Shown: positions 1-7,841 of the stretch, one piece after another
Position numbering within the stretch: the first letter of the stretch is position 1
Layout: every line of letters begins with the position of its first letter
Origin: a virus
Reading direction: 5' to 3' (one strand)
Length of the DNA: 33,674 nt
Virus record (IMG/VR): IMGVR_UViG_3300033153_005930
Span: 1-33,674 of that record
Translations under genes and position numbers: made by a program
Notes under the pieces: generated by a model
What the model was told of the DNA's origin: nothing
Databases searched by the model: none
What the model saw: the letters and a program-made list of their open reading frames with translations, nothing else

Positions 1-1
1 T

Positions 2-721
2 ATGAGAATGATATCAAAAGCTCAAAAATACTCGATTTATCCAGTAGGACAAGATATTATATTGAAACACGATGGCATAAACGCGACTACGACAGCACTA
101 TATAATGAAACAAATATAATAAAAGATTCATTAAAGGTACAATATTTCTTTAAAGAGGAAAGTCCCTCAACAGACTCAGTTGAATGTTCTTATCGCTCCA
201 GTACAGACTGGAAGCAAGAGTTAGAGCGATATCCATCAATAGGCACAACCCCTTTAAAAGTTGATCTGTTTGGAGTAACCACAAATGCACAAGCTTTAGC
301 AATGGCTACATATTTATATAAACAAGATGCTGCTAGACGCAAAACAGTAACCTTTGACACAGACATACAGGGCTTAGTCCCTCAATTCCTAGACAAGATA
401 CTCATTTCCCATTCATCTATTCTTTGGGGTGTGGCAGGGATAACAGAAGCCGTTGATGGGATACAAGTTACACTGTCAGAAGAGGTAACAAGTAATAGTA
501 ATATCACATTTAGAAATATTGATGGGTCGGTATCAAATAGTTTAGCGTTCACAATGATAGACGGCTATAATATAAACATAACAGGTTTGCCCGCGTGGGT
601 GGAAAAAGATACACCTTATACAGTTGGAACAACTAAAGAGTATTTGGTAACAAGCATCAAGCCAAAAGGCGAAACGGTTAGCATAGAATGTGTTAATTAT
701 GACGCCTCAATTTACTCATAA
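2..721 (+). CDS. Tail tip / host-specificity protein J-like, C-terminal part
   Basis: The C-terminal 239 residues of a lambda-J-type tail tip protein, which sits at the distal tail and contacts the receptor. The frame is open to the left edge, and the first base of the window completes the split last codon of the gene leaving the right edge (32194-33674), so the two are probably one protein of about 733 residues cut by the choice of window ends. Residues near 40-110 (a charged run, then ALAMATYLYKQDAARRKTVTF) look like the family's segment that lists and filters tail-tip domains. The first ATG is not the true start. The joined protein may lack a few tens of residues usual at this point, so a small gap is possible. 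It ends with TAA, followed by the next gene's ribosome-binding site after a 9-nt gap. Confidence 0.75.
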   Translation: MRMISKAQKYSIYPVGQDIILKHDGINATTTALYNETNIIKDSLKVQYFFKEESPSTDSVECSYRSSTDWKQELERYPSIGTTPLKVDLFGVTTNAQALAMATYLYKQDAARRKTVTFDTDIQGLVPQFLDKILISHSSILWGVAGITEAVDGIQVTLSEEVTSNSNITFRNIDGSVSNSLAFTMIDGYNINITGLPAWVEKDTPYTVGTTKEYLVTSIKPKGETVSIECVNYDASIYS

Positions 722-730
722 AGGATTAAG

Positions 731-967
731 ATGGCAATTATTGAAGGTATAAACAATGAAACACTCACACAGGTTTTAGACGGTGAAGGGTTTTGCTATA
801 GTGAGAATGAAATAAAATATTATTTCGGAGCAGATGCCGCCACTGCAGAAGCCGCAGGACGGATATTACTAGACCCGAAAAGCCAAATCAACGGAATAGC
901 GGGAAAAATACTTTGGGCAAAATCAGCACGATTTGAAACAGCCCTAGTCACTTCAACACCGGTGTAA
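731..967 (+). CDS. Small hypothetical protein downstream of tail tip gene
   Basis: A 78-residue soluble protein that I do not recognise. The start ATG has an AAGGATTAAG ribosome-binding site, and its TAA is directly followed by the ATG of the next gene, so it belongs to the tail operon. It is moderately acidic with an Ala-rich stretch (residues 34-43), and has no membrane segment or obvious metal site. Position between the tail tip gene and a virion beta-sandwich protein suggests a minor tail or virion accessory component, but only by context. Confidence 0.6.
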   Translation: MAIIEGINNETLTQVLDGEGFCYSENEIKYYFGADAATAEAAGRILLDPKSQINGIAGKILWAKSARFETALVTSTPV

Positions 968-1624
968 ATGATGGGAAAAGTATTCGGATTTATAACACCA
1001 AATATACAAGAATTTTTTAAAAACATAGGTATAGGTGAAGGAAGTAACAGGTTAAAAATAGAAGATGACGGGACTATCGTAAGAGAGGGCAACGCTACAG
1101 TATGGGACGACATCGTTGGCTCGTTAATAGGCAAAAGGCTATCTTCTGTAGTGGGGAAAGTAGAGTACAATTATGCTGAAAATGCAATTACCTTTAAAAG
1201 TGGAGGCAGTATATCTACTGCCAATGACATAGTAAACTTTAACTTACAATATCCCCACGCAGCCAAAGTAACAGGAAGTATGAACTTACACATCCATTGG
1301 GAGCAGTCAGACACTTATTTAAATATGCCTATTCAGTTCACAGTCAAATATAGGGTGCAAAGTAATGGTGCTGCTAAAACTACTTCATGGACGACTGTTG
1401 TCGTAGAAGCAAACCCCACCAACAATGCAATGACTTATGTAAGTGGAACATTTAACCAGATTACTAAGCTTATTAATGTTGATATGACAGGGATGGGAAT
1501 AAGCTCAACCGCTCAATTTCAACTTGCAAGGACAGACAGCGAAACAGGTGATATTATAGGCACTTTTGTGGATGCTCATGTAGAGATGGATACAGACGGC
1601 AGCAGATCAGAGTTTAGCAAATAG
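968..1624 (+). CDS. Virion beta-sandwich protein (HIHW/GSR-type minor structural protein)
   Basis: A 218-residue protein of a type common in phage structural modules: residues 41-46 TVWDDI, a central LHIHW motif (about residue 107) beginning a beta-sandwich, and the closing VDAHVEMDTDGSRSEFSK. In related phage proteins the same order (VWDD..., HVHW..., DFHYE.D..GS) marks fibre- or baseplate-associated structural proteins; the exact role is usually unassigned. No transmembrane or enzymatic motif is seen. It starts right after the preceding TAA (two adjacent ATGs; the first is taken), consistent with translational coupling. The function given is inferred from the motif pattern and from the neighbouring tail genes. 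Confidence 0.65.
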   Translation: MMGKVFGFITPNIQEFFKNIGIGEGSNRLKIEDDGTIVREGNATVWDDIVGSLIGKRLSSVVGKVEYNYAENAITFKSGGSISTANDIVNFNLQYPHAAKVTGSMNLHIHWEQSDTYLNMPIQFTVKYRVQSNGAAKTTSWTTVVVEANPTNNAMTYVSGTFNQITKLINVDMTGMGISSTAQFQLARTDSETGDIIGTFVDAHVEMDTDGSRSEFSK

Positions 1625-1632
1625 GAGTATGA

Positions 1633-2043
1633 ATGATACACATAAGCGATTATCTTGACAAAGACTTTATGCTAAATTCGAGCCAAGAGGCTACTAATTT
1701 TATACGATCACAATTTGACTATGGAACAAGACAGCGAAGAGGGCTAAAAGGGTATCCCAAGTATGGTGTAAAAATGATACTATCAATAGGGGAACTTAAA
1801 AACTTCCAGCGAATGTGGGAAGTTTTATATGATGGTACAGATACTTTCTATGTGGATCAAGTTATTAGAGGGGACACTAGTTTAAATAAAATAGTTAGAT
1901 TTATGCAAGCACCATCCATAAGAGAGATAGGGAATACAAAATATGAGATTATATCAACTATCGAGATTTTAAAAACATCTCTATTCTGCCCATTAGTGAT
2001 TGGGGAACATACAATAATCGGAGAAAAAACAATAATATGTTAA
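1633..2043 (+). CDS. Minor virion protein (RQRRG-type, tail-associated)
   Basis: A 136-residue protein with the pattern FDYGTRQRRGLKGYP near residues 28-42, then an LKNFQRMWEVLYDGTDTFYVD stretch and a beta-rich end. The RQRR plus aromatic FxxxW layout recurs in small phage tail-region proteins that are normally annotated hypothetical. The C-terminus carries an IIGEHTIIGEKTII near-repeat that looks like a short beta hairpin or an oligomerisation tail. The ribosome-binding site is AGGAGTATGA. Its place between the HIHW-type protein and the fibre genes makes a baseplate or fibre-adaptor role likely, without direct proof. Confidence 0.55.
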   Translation: MIHISDYLDKDFMLNSSQEATNFIRSQFDYGTRQRRGLKGYPKYGVKMILSIGELKNFQRMWEVLYDGTDTFYVDQVIRGDTSLNKIVRFMQAPSIREIGNTKYEIISTIEILKTSLFCPLVIGEHTIIGEKTIIC

Positions 2044-2055
2044 AAAGGAATACAA

Positions 2056-3021
2056 ATGCCATACGCTAAGGGAACCTGGGTTAACAATGTGACACCAGCA
2101 AACGCTACAAATATGACCAGAATAGAAGATGGGGTATATGATAATTCTATCAAGATAGATGATCTTGAGACTGCTGATTCTGATAATACAGCTGCTAACG
2201 AGACCAGTCATTCAGATGTATTAGTAGATAGTGATACAGTATCACCTGTTACTCCATCAAATAAAATTTTAACAGAGTCAGACGCTACAGGCGGTGGGGA
2301 TATGCTTAAGTCCGTTTATGATGCTGATAATGATGGAGTAGTTGATGCAGCTTACTATGCTGATAATGCAGGCGATGCAGTGGATTCTCAACGTTTGGGG
2401 GGGTATTTACCGTCACATTTTATGGGGATAAACTTTTATGATTCTAATGAGGATGGGGTTGTTGATTTTGCAGATGAATCCAACAAATTAGGGGGGCAAC
2501 TTCCTTCATATTATTTAACGAAAGTAGTTTACGACACAGACGATAGCGGTATAGTAGATAACTCCGAAAAACTAGGAGGTCAACTTCCCTCTTATTATGC
2601 AGTAGCCGCCAATTATGTACTTAAAACAGGTGGAATATTCACGGATTCTACAATCTTTGGAGACACAGGAGAAAATCCAAACAGCATATTTGATTTTAAA
2701 ACAAATCTAAGAGCCTCTAATATAGTAACAAGTGAAGGATATTTTAATGCTAAGTTTGCAGGGTTATCAAGTGGATTTCTTATTAAGCATTATAATTCAG
2801 ATGATTCAGCAGGTACAGCCTCGTTCTATATGGATAAAACTGCTTTAACTTTTGAAACAAAATCGGACGGGGTGTATTATGATGATACGAGCCGCTTGCT
2901 TGGTTCTGACACCTCAGCAGATACAGGTTCAGACCAAATAAAAAATATTGTATCTTTGACCCAATCAGAATATAACGCACTTACTCCAGTATCGACAACT
3001 TTTTATGTCATAGTAGGATAA
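2056..3021 (+). CDS. Tail fibre protein with calcium-loop repeats
   Basis: A 321-residue fibre protein. The N-terminus (TWVNNVTPANATNMTRIEDG) is the typical entry of phage fibre and collar proteins. Residues about 86-180 hold three copies of a module: an acidic DxDxDG loop (DADNDGVVD, DSNEDGVVD, DTDDSGIVD) followed by a Leu-Gly-Gly turn (LGGYLPSHF, LGGQLPSYY, LGGQLPSYY). The acidic loops resemble dockerin/EF-hand calcium loops, suggesting calcium-stabilised fibre segments. The C-terminus SLTQSEYNALTPVSTTFYVI is a common closing motif of fibre proteins. It probably forms part of the host-contacting fibre together with the next two genes; the ribosome-binding site is AAAAAGGAATACAA. Confidence 0.75.
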   Translation: MPYAKGTWVNNVTPANATNMTRIEDGVYDNSIKIDDLETADSDNTAANETSHSDVLVDSDTVSPVTPSNKILTESDATGGGDMLKSVYDADNDGVVDAAYYADNAGDAVDSQRLGGYLPSHFMGINFYDSNEDGVVDFADESNKLGGQLPSYYLTKVVYDTDDSGIVDNSEKLGGQLPSYYAVAANYVLKTGGIFTDSTIFGDTGENPNSIFDFKTNLRASNIVTSEGYFNAKFAGLSSGFLIKHYNSDDSAGTASFYMDKTALTFETKSDGVYYDDTSRLLGSDTSADTGSDQIKNIVSLTQSEYNALTPVSTTFYVIVG

Positions 3022-3024
3022 CTT

Positions 3025-4320
3025 ATGAATTTAGGCTCTAGTGAAATAGCGGCATACTATATAAGTAGCTCACAAGTTGATAAAATAATGCTTGGGAGCG
3101 ATGAGGTGTATACTAGGGCTTCTTCAAACCCGCCTTCATACGACTTCTCGCAAGCCCTTATCGAAAGTGGTGGGTTCAAATATGTTGATGATATAGCTAA
3201 CGTACCCACAGACTATAACGGAAAACTTCTCAATGATGATGATACGGCGTACAATCCTAGTTCTGCACAATATCCAGAAGACGGCACAATAGACCTAAGT
3301 GGCGGGAAAAAGATAAATACTGGATGGGAAGCACCTTCTGATGAAACATGGAGCATAGGCGGCATTTATGATGTGGTTATGGGAGTATCTTATAAAATAT
3401 ATGTTATTGACTACAAGGGTGACAATACTTGTGACATTTATTTAGGAGATCACGAAACTGAAGTTACGCTAAGTGAGAGCGGTAAGTCATACACCCCTCC
3501 ATCAGGTGATTGGATTTTTTATGAACTTCCTCCAGCTATTATAGACAATATAGACCCTGTCATTACAATGTTAGGCTCAAGCCCTGTAGATGTTGAGCAG
3601 TATGGCACATACAACGATGCAGGAGCAACAGCATTAGACAATAGAGATGGAGACATCACAGCTGATATTGTAACGGTCAATCCTGTGGATGAGGATGTGA
3701 TAGATGAATATACAGTCACTTATAATGTGGATGATGAAGCAGAGAATAGTGCTGATGAAGTAACAAGAACAGTGAATGTAGTTGCTGCTGCAACTTATGA
3801 ACCTATCCTTATTTCTGTAGGGACAGAAGGTTCGAGTAGTTCAAACACATGGAATAGCTTTATACTTATAAATGCTATTGATGTAGAAACAACGCTTGTA
3901 GACGAAGAGGGGACTACTGTTACAGGTGCGACAATATTGTGTACTACACAAGCTGAAAATGTCTATCATGATGATAGTGGCAATAATGGTGCAGATGCTT
4001 GTGGTGAAGCGTTTATGATGTATGGTTTTTGGTATGTAGAATCTGGAGCAGATGAGACTTGTGTTATTGCTCTCAAATTACCAACAGGTACTTATGACAT
4101 TACTTTTCATTCAATGGATGAAACAACAGGAACCCCGGCTCCAAGTGACTTTAATTTTAATGGAAGTGATTTCACTATCAATTCAAATCAAGACGCGACA
4201 AACTGTCATACTGTAGAAGACGTAAGTTATTCCGGTACAGCTAAAAACTTGACAATGACGCTTAACGGCTCACAAACCTATGCTGCACTTAATGGTATTA
4301 CTATTCAAAGGACAGCATAA
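3025..4320 (+). CDS. Fibre/minor structural protein with DUF5011-like Ig domain
   Basis: A 431-residue protein. The N-terminus (EIAAYYISSSQVDKIMLGSDEVY) matches the short adaptor domain that starts many phage fibre-associated proteins. Residues about 176-252 form a bacterial Ig-like domain of the DUF5011 type: PVITMLGSSPVDVEQYGTYN, then DAGATALDNRDGDIT and VNPVDEDVIDEYTVTYNV. The last ~160 residues are beta-rich and contain Cys pairs (ILCTTQ, DACGEA, ETCVIA, TNCHTV) and end in GITIQRTA, possibly a carbohydrate-binding jelly roll. It begins three bases after the previous stop and shares its last A with the next ATG, so three fibre genes form one translationally coupled block. A surface adhesin role is inferred. 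Confidence 0.7.
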   Translation: MNLGSSEIAAYYISSSQVDKIMLGSDEVYTRASSNPPSYDFSQALIESGGFKYVDDIANVPTDYNGKLLNDDDTAYNPSSAQYPEDGTIDLSGGKKINTGWEAPSDETWSIGGIYDVVMGVSYKIYVIDYKGDNTCDIYLGDHETEVTLSESGKSYTPPSGDWIFYELPPAIIDNIDPVITMLGSSPVDVEQYGTYNDAGATALDNRDGDITADIVTVNPVDEDVIDEYTVTYNVDDEAENSADEVTRTVNVVAAATYEPILISVGTEGSSSSNTWNSFILINAIDVETTLVDEEGTTVTGATILCTTQAENVYHDDSGNNGADACGEAFMMYGFWYVESGADETCVIALKLPTGTYDITFHSMDETTGTPAPSDFNFNGSDFTINSNQDATNCHTVEDVSYSGTAKNLTMTLNGSQTYAALNGITIQRTA

Positions 4321-5702
4321 TGATAAGCAAACATATTTTTGAATCAACATTTAGTCTAGCTACAGCTCAAGCATTGAAGATTTGGGCTGATAATAATATT
4401 ATAAGTGAAAATCCTTATTTAGAAACAGTGTTTATCCCCGAATATGACAGTGGGATAGACACTCATGTGTTGATAACTACATCAAATGGAAACGAATCAT
4501 TACTTAACGATGACAGCAAACAACATTTTTACGTAGAGCCGGGTGACTATTCATCTACAACTTGGGTGCTTACAGAAGATGGGGATGCAGAGAATAGGCG
4601 TACTATTAGTTTACTTAATGGAAACGATACCCATACGGGAGCATTAACGATTAACACAACAAATCTTGCCAGAATACAAATAGAGATTGACGGCAACTTT
4701 TGGATATTAGACAGAATGGCGGCATGGGATGTCAATAATGACGGAGAAATAAAAATATGGGGTACAGACAACATAATAAATAGATTTCTTGCAGACAGTG
4801 TAAATCAAGGAGTTATGATACGTCATTTGGCTCACAGGAATACTGTTCAAAGAAGTAGATTTCAAAACCAAGTTATCGACGACGGTGGAGCGATTGAAAT
4901 AAACGAATGGAATGGAAGTGCTGATTTAGAGTGTCACGACTGTAAATTTATAGAGAATGAAATCTATAAATGCAATGATGGTATTCAGATTGTGAGAGTT
5001 ACTAACTCAAGTGATCCAGAATGGGAACGAGCAGTAAATGTAGAGGGTCTTGTAATAGACAACAATAGGATTCAATTAGATGTAGATAATGCATCTTTTG
5101 AAAATGCTATTGACATGAAGGGTGGTTCACATGACGTAGGGAATCCCGTAACAATATCTAACAACTTTATGCAAGGGTATCATGAGTCTGTAGATAAAAG
5201 TGCGATGGTATTACACAAAAGACCTGCAAATATAAATATAACTAACAATGTGTTTTATAATTCAGGAGACGGTATTAATACCGGCTCAAGCGGTCTAAAT
5301 ATTCCAGAGGGTGATGATGCAGGGATGCAAGATGGTACTATCAGCGGCAACTTGTTTTATACCTGTGGACAGGCAAGTATGGTGGTTAACAGGTTTAGTG
5401 ATGTTGGGAATGTGCAATTTGAAGACAATGTAATTATAAACGGCTCTAGTTACTGGGGAAGTTTTTACGGGTGTACATCAACTTCAACTTATCAAAATAA
5501 CGACATCTGCAATAGTGGTGATATTGACAACTGGGAGGACAGAGGTGGAAGCAATAGTTCTACTTTCTTAGCGACTTTGGCAAACAATGATATATATGCT
5601 ACATCATCATTAGGTGGATATACAGAAGATTTAGTTATAGATTATGACTTATACACGGCAAGCCCCCAACAAGCCACATTGGTTAATGCAGTCAAGCCAT
5701 AG
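4320..5702 (+). CDS. Right-handed beta-helix tailspike-like protein
   Basis: A 460-residue protein whose middle (about residues 120-440) shows repeated Asn-rich turns typical of right-handed parallel beta-helices (pectate-lyase-like fold): GLVIDNNRIQL, VTISNNFMQG, INITNNVFYNSGDGI, GTISGNLFYT, VQFEDNVIING. Such proteins form phage spikes that bind or cleave surface polysaccharide; no catalytic residues can be assigned from sequence alone, so depolymerase activity is only a possibility. The N-terminus IFESTFSLATAQALKIWADN may anchor it to the virion. The ATG overlaps the upstream stop by one base and the gene closes the fibre block before the lysis cassette. Confidence 0.75.
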   Translation: MISKHIFESTFSLATAQALKIWADNNIISENPYLETVFIPEYDSGIDTHVLITTSNGNESLLNDDSKQHFYVEPGDYSSTTWVLTEDGDAENRRTISLLNGNDTHTGALTINTTNLARIQIEIDGNFWILDRMAAWDVNNDGEIKIWGTDNIINRFLADSVNQGVMIRHLAHRNTVQRSRFQNQVIDDGGAIEINEWNGSADLECHDCKFIENEIYKCNDGIQIVRVTNSSDPEWERAVNVEGLVIDNNRIQLDVDNASFENAIDMKGGSHDVGNPVTISNNFMQGYHESVDKSAMVLHKRPANINITNNVFYNSGDGINTGSSGLNIPEGDDAGMQDGTISGNLFYTCGQASMVVNRFSDVGNVQFEDNVIINGSSYWGSFYGCTSTSTYQNNDICNSGDIDNWEDRGGSNSSTFLATLANNDIYATSSLGGYTEDLVIDYDLYTASPQQATLVNAVKP

Positions 5703-5718
5703 AATATAAAGGATTGAA

Positions 5719-6051
5719 ATGGAAAAAAAGATAATACAATTTGGTGGCTTTACAATACTTACAGGACTTGGTGCTACATTGGTAGCAGGTCTATTAGCAT
5801 GGGTATTTAATACAACACTTGAGAACAAGATAACATTTACCCCTCTAATAGCCTCTATTGACAAACTCACAAAAAGTTTAGAGAAATCAGACATACGGAA
5901 TACAGCAGAACATGAACTAATAGTTAAAAAACTAAGCAGTATAAATGGTCGTATTAATGTAAATGAGACTAAACTCTTTCGTGTGATAAAGGACTGCTCA
6001 GACAATAATAGTGATATAAGAAACTGCCAAGCAACCTTTAAAAGGAATTGA
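5719..6051 (+). CDS. Small membrane protein with coiled coil, start of lysis cassette
   Basis: A 110-residue protein with one strong transmembrane segment (about residues 8-31, FGGFTILTGLGATLVAGLLAWVF) followed by a polar, heptad-like region (IDKLTKSLEKSDIRNT..., VKKLSSINGRINVNETKL) and a short Cys-containing tail. The topology resembles XhlA-type or antiholin-like lysis proteins; I cannot name a family. The ribosome-binding site is AAAGGATTGAA. It is immediately followed, in the +1 frame, by the holin-like frame, with its TGA inside that frame's first codons, suggesting coupled expression of two membrane lysis proteins. Confidence 0.6.
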   Translation: MEKKIIQFGGFTILTGLGATLVAGLLAWVFNTTLENKITFTPLIASIDKLTKSLEKSDIRNTAEHELIVKKLSSINGRINVNETKLFRVIKDCSDNNSDIRNCQATFKRN

Positions 6052-6052
6052 T

Positions 6053-6274
6053 ATTAAGCCAGATAATCAATTAAGCAGATTAATTAGACCTAGTTTGATG
6101 ATATGGTTGACGCTATTATTTACTACCTTTTCTGTAATAGATGGAAACTTCTTTGATATGACAATTAAAGAGGCTTATATAAGCGTATTGGAAGCAATAC
6201 TTATAGTTATGTATGGTTCATATTTTGTAGCCAAGAGTGCAGAGCATATTTCACGGATAAATAAAGATGATTAA
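6053..6274 (+). CDS. Holin-like protein (GTA-holin type) without ATG start
   Basis: The frame is open from 6020 to the TAA at 6272-6274 and translates to a recognisable holin pattern: DIKPDNQLSRLIRPSLMIWL, then a hydrophobic stretch, then EAYISVLEAILIVMYGSYFVAKSAEHI. This 'RLIRPS ... yF..rs.E.i' layout matches small phage holins related to the 3-TM GTA-holin family; two to three membrane segments. No ATG, GTG or TTG lies upstream of the conserved part; the first ATG is inside helix one. An AAAAGGA ribosome-binding site at 6040-6046 is well spaced for an ATT at 6053, which is taken as start. Alternatives are ATT at 6047, a +1 frameshift from the previous gene, or a sequence error. Confidence 0.6.
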   Translation: MKPDNQLSRLIRPSLMIWLTLLFTTFSVIDGNFFDMTIKEAYISVLEAILIVMYGSYFVAKSAEHISRINKDD

Positions 6275-6287
6275 AGGATATGTAAAA

Positions 6288-6560
6288 ATGTTTAAACTTT
6301 ATACATATATAGGAGCAGCCGTTTTTGTTTTAGGCTTGACTGGTGGCGTTATTTATAAGTATCACTTTGAACCGATTAATAATCTTAGTAAAAGAATAGA
6401 TACACTAATAATAGACAATAAAGCCAAAGATATTACAATCAATAACTTAGGTGTTGAGATAGTTCAACTTATAGAACAAAATAAGATAGTTAATTTTGAA
6501 AGTTATTTTACAGGACTTGCAGATGCGAATAATTCTACTAGCAATAATCTTATTTTTTAA
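6288..6560 (+). CDS. i-spanin-like inner-membrane protein (Rz analogue)
   Basis: A 90-residue protein with an N-terminal membrane anchor (about residues 5-24, YTYIGAAVFVLGLTGGVIYK) and a periplasmic coiled coil (ISKRIDTLIIDNKAKDIT..., VEIVQLIEQNK). This is the architecture of the inner-membrane spanin that pairs with an outer-membrane lipoprotein to fuse the membranes at lysis. An upstream in-frame ATG at 6267 overlaps the holin stop, but AAAGGA at 6273-6278 suits the ATG at 6288. The o-spanin gene starts inside its 3' end in another frame, as in the lambda Rz/Rz1 arrangement. Confidence 0.7.
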   Translation: MFKLYTYIGAAVFVLGLTGGVIYKYHFEPINNLSKRIDTLIIDNKAKDITINNLGVEIVQLIEQNKIVNFESYFTGLADANNSTSNNLIF

Positions 6561-6801
6561 TGGCTGCTCACAAAAACCTTGCACGCCTACTAAGGTTTTT
6601 GTTAAAACCAAAGTACCTAAACTAAAAATACTATATAAAGTTCCTAGCTATGAAATTAAGGACTTTAAAGTTCATGACTACACATATTACCTAGTTAACA
6701 AGAAAGAGCTTCACAAGGCTAGTGAGATATCGCAAAAGAGGATTCATAACATATCCTTCTACGAGAAACAAAATAGCGAATTTAACAGGAGATTTAAATG
6801 A
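6523..6801 (+). CDS. o-spanin-like outer-membrane lipoprotein (Rz1 analogue)
   Basis: A 92-residue lipoprotein: MRIILLAIILFFNGC is a short signal sequence with a lipobox ending at Cys15, followed by SQKPCTPTKVFVKTKVPKLK. After cleavage the mature protein would be tethered to the outer membrane and reach the i-spanin across the periplasm. The start at 6523 is preferred over an upstream TTG because it gives a clean signal peptide and follows CAGGAC. It overlaps the i-spanin gene by 38 nt out of frame. It is longer than lambda Rz1 and not Pro-rich, so it may belong to another o-spanin class. Confidence 0.7.
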   Translation: MRIILLAIILFFNGCSQKPCTPTKVFVKTKVPKLKILYKVPSYEIKDFKVHDYTYYLVNKKELHKASEISQKRIHNISFYEKQNSEFNRRFK

Positions 6802-6980
6802 TACATATAATCAAAAATCAGCACAATGACCACATCATAGATGAAGATATTAGGGTCGAGATCAATCATGCACTTGATAATGACTTGGAATATACTTACT
6901 TTAAGAAAAAAAGGATTGATATTGTAAGCGATACGCGTAGAAGTAAAGAGAGAGTAACTATCGTGAAAGCCGAACTATGA
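6798..6980 (+). CDS. Small HIID-IR-NH protein, paralogue of 16131-16313
   Basis: A 60-residue protein of unknown function. It aligns without gaps to the 60-residue product of 16131-16313: both carry HIID at residues 12-15, IR at 18-19, ExNH at 21-24, a KK(V/R)(E/D)IV strand, and an Arg/Lys-rich then acidic end. It is charged, with no membrane segment or cysteines. It overlaps the o-spanin stop (ATGA) and the next ATG (ATGA), so it is translated within the lysis cassette. Having one copy among lysis genes and one among DNA-metabolism genes is unexplained. Confidence 0.6.
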   Translation: MIHIIKNQHNDHIIDEDIRVEINHALDNDLEYTYFKKKRIDIVSDTRRSKERVTIVKAEL

Positions 6981-7294
6981 TTGAGTGTAACAGAACAATA
7001 AAGATAGATGATTTTAAATGGTACGAACTCCCTATAAAATGGATGATGATGCTATTTGGATGGAAGGGATATACTGCACCAATTAAATATATTTATTTTA
7101 TAGGCGTTCCATCAAGACGGTTAAAAAAACATGAGTGTAAACATGCAGAACAGATGAAAGAAGACGGAATCGTAAAGTATCATATTGTGTATCTTTATCA
7201 TTTTATACGTGGGTTGTTGGCATTTAAGGGTATTAAGCGATCTTATTTGGATATACCTTATGAGATAATCGCAAGGAAAGCTGAAAATGAATAA
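6977..7294 (+). CDS. Predicted HEXXH metallopeptidase-like protein in lysis cassette
   Basis: A 105-residue protein with a zinc-peptidase-type HEXXH motif (HECKH, residues 52-56) followed by AEQMKEDGIVKYHIVYLYHFIRG and a closing IPYEIIARKAE. The pattern HExxHxxQ ... IP(Y/F)ExxA occurs in small, poorly characterised bacterial and phage proteins that look like minimal metalloproteases; the Glu at about residue 96 could be the third zinc ligand. Located directly upstream of the amidase and overlapping it by 8 nt, it may act on the cell envelope at lysis. No signal peptide is seen. Activity is inferred from the motif only. Confidence 0.55.
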   Translation: MIECNRTIKIDDFKWYELPIKWMMMLFGWKGYTAPIKYIYFIGVPSRRLKKHECKHAEQMKEDGIVKYHIVYLYHFIRGLLAFKGIKRSYLDIPYEIIARKAENE

Positions 7295-7841
7295 GACAAA
7301 AATAGCCTTAATTATAGGGCATGACGAAATAAACCAAGGGGCTTTTGGTTCAGAGGGAATAAGTGAATATTCTTTTAACGATGAGTTAATATTCTCTCTT
7401 GACTTAACAAGAATAGAGCATGCAATATTCTATAGAAATGAAAAGATAATAGGATATACTGCACAAATGATAGACTTACATAGTCGTATTGATGAGTGGG
7501 GGGCTGAAATCTCAGTAGAGTTTCATTTTAATTCTTTTTCTAATCAAGCCGTACATGGTCACGAGGTGCTTTTTTGTAGTGAGGGGGGTAAACATATAGC
7601 CGAACTGCTTAACTACTCTTTAGATAGGCATCTACCCACATCAAACAGGGGTATTAAAAAAGTATCTATGAGTGATAGAGGTGGTGGCTTCTGTTGTAGA
7701 GGTAAATCTTTGGCTATTATTGCAGAACCGTTTTTTGGAAGCGCACAATACCGTTTTACTGAGGGTGGGGATTTGAGAGAACCTTTAAAAATTGCAATCA
7801 CCGAATTTTTATCGCAACTATTAAGTCAAGGGGTGAAGTAA
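7287..7841 (+). CDS. N-acetylmuramoyl-L-alanine amidase (Amidase_3-like endolysin)
   Basis: A 184-residue endolysin that would cleave the bond between muramic acid and the L-Ala of the peptide stem. Visible Amidase_3 features are the N-terminal strand IALIIGHD with zinc ligand His12, an acidic ligand in SEYSFN (Glu27), a second zinc His in VEFHFNS (His80) and the catalytic Glu in IIAEPFFGS (Glu147). It consists only of the catalytic domain, without a wall-binding domain or signal peptide, as is common for Gram-negative phages relying on a pore-forming holin. It ends the rightward lysis block; its last 16 bases overlap the end of the convergent leftward operon. Confidence 0.85.
   Translation: MNKTKIALIIGHDEINQGAFGSEGISEYSFNDELIFSLDLTRIEHAIFYRNEKIIGYTAQMIDLHSRIDEWGAEISVEFHFNSFSNQAVHGHEVLFCSEGGKHIAELLNYSLDRHLPTSNRGIKKVSMSDRGGGFCCRGKSLAIIAEPFFGSAQYRFTEGGDLREPLKIAITEFLSQLLSQGVK

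Noticed and set aside
820-1170. Long antisense frames opposite structural genes (also at 12969-13319, 30346-30729, 30733-31281)
   Set aside because: They lie fully opposite well-supported genes, have no ribosome-binding site or coupling, and low-complexity composition typical of shadow frames.
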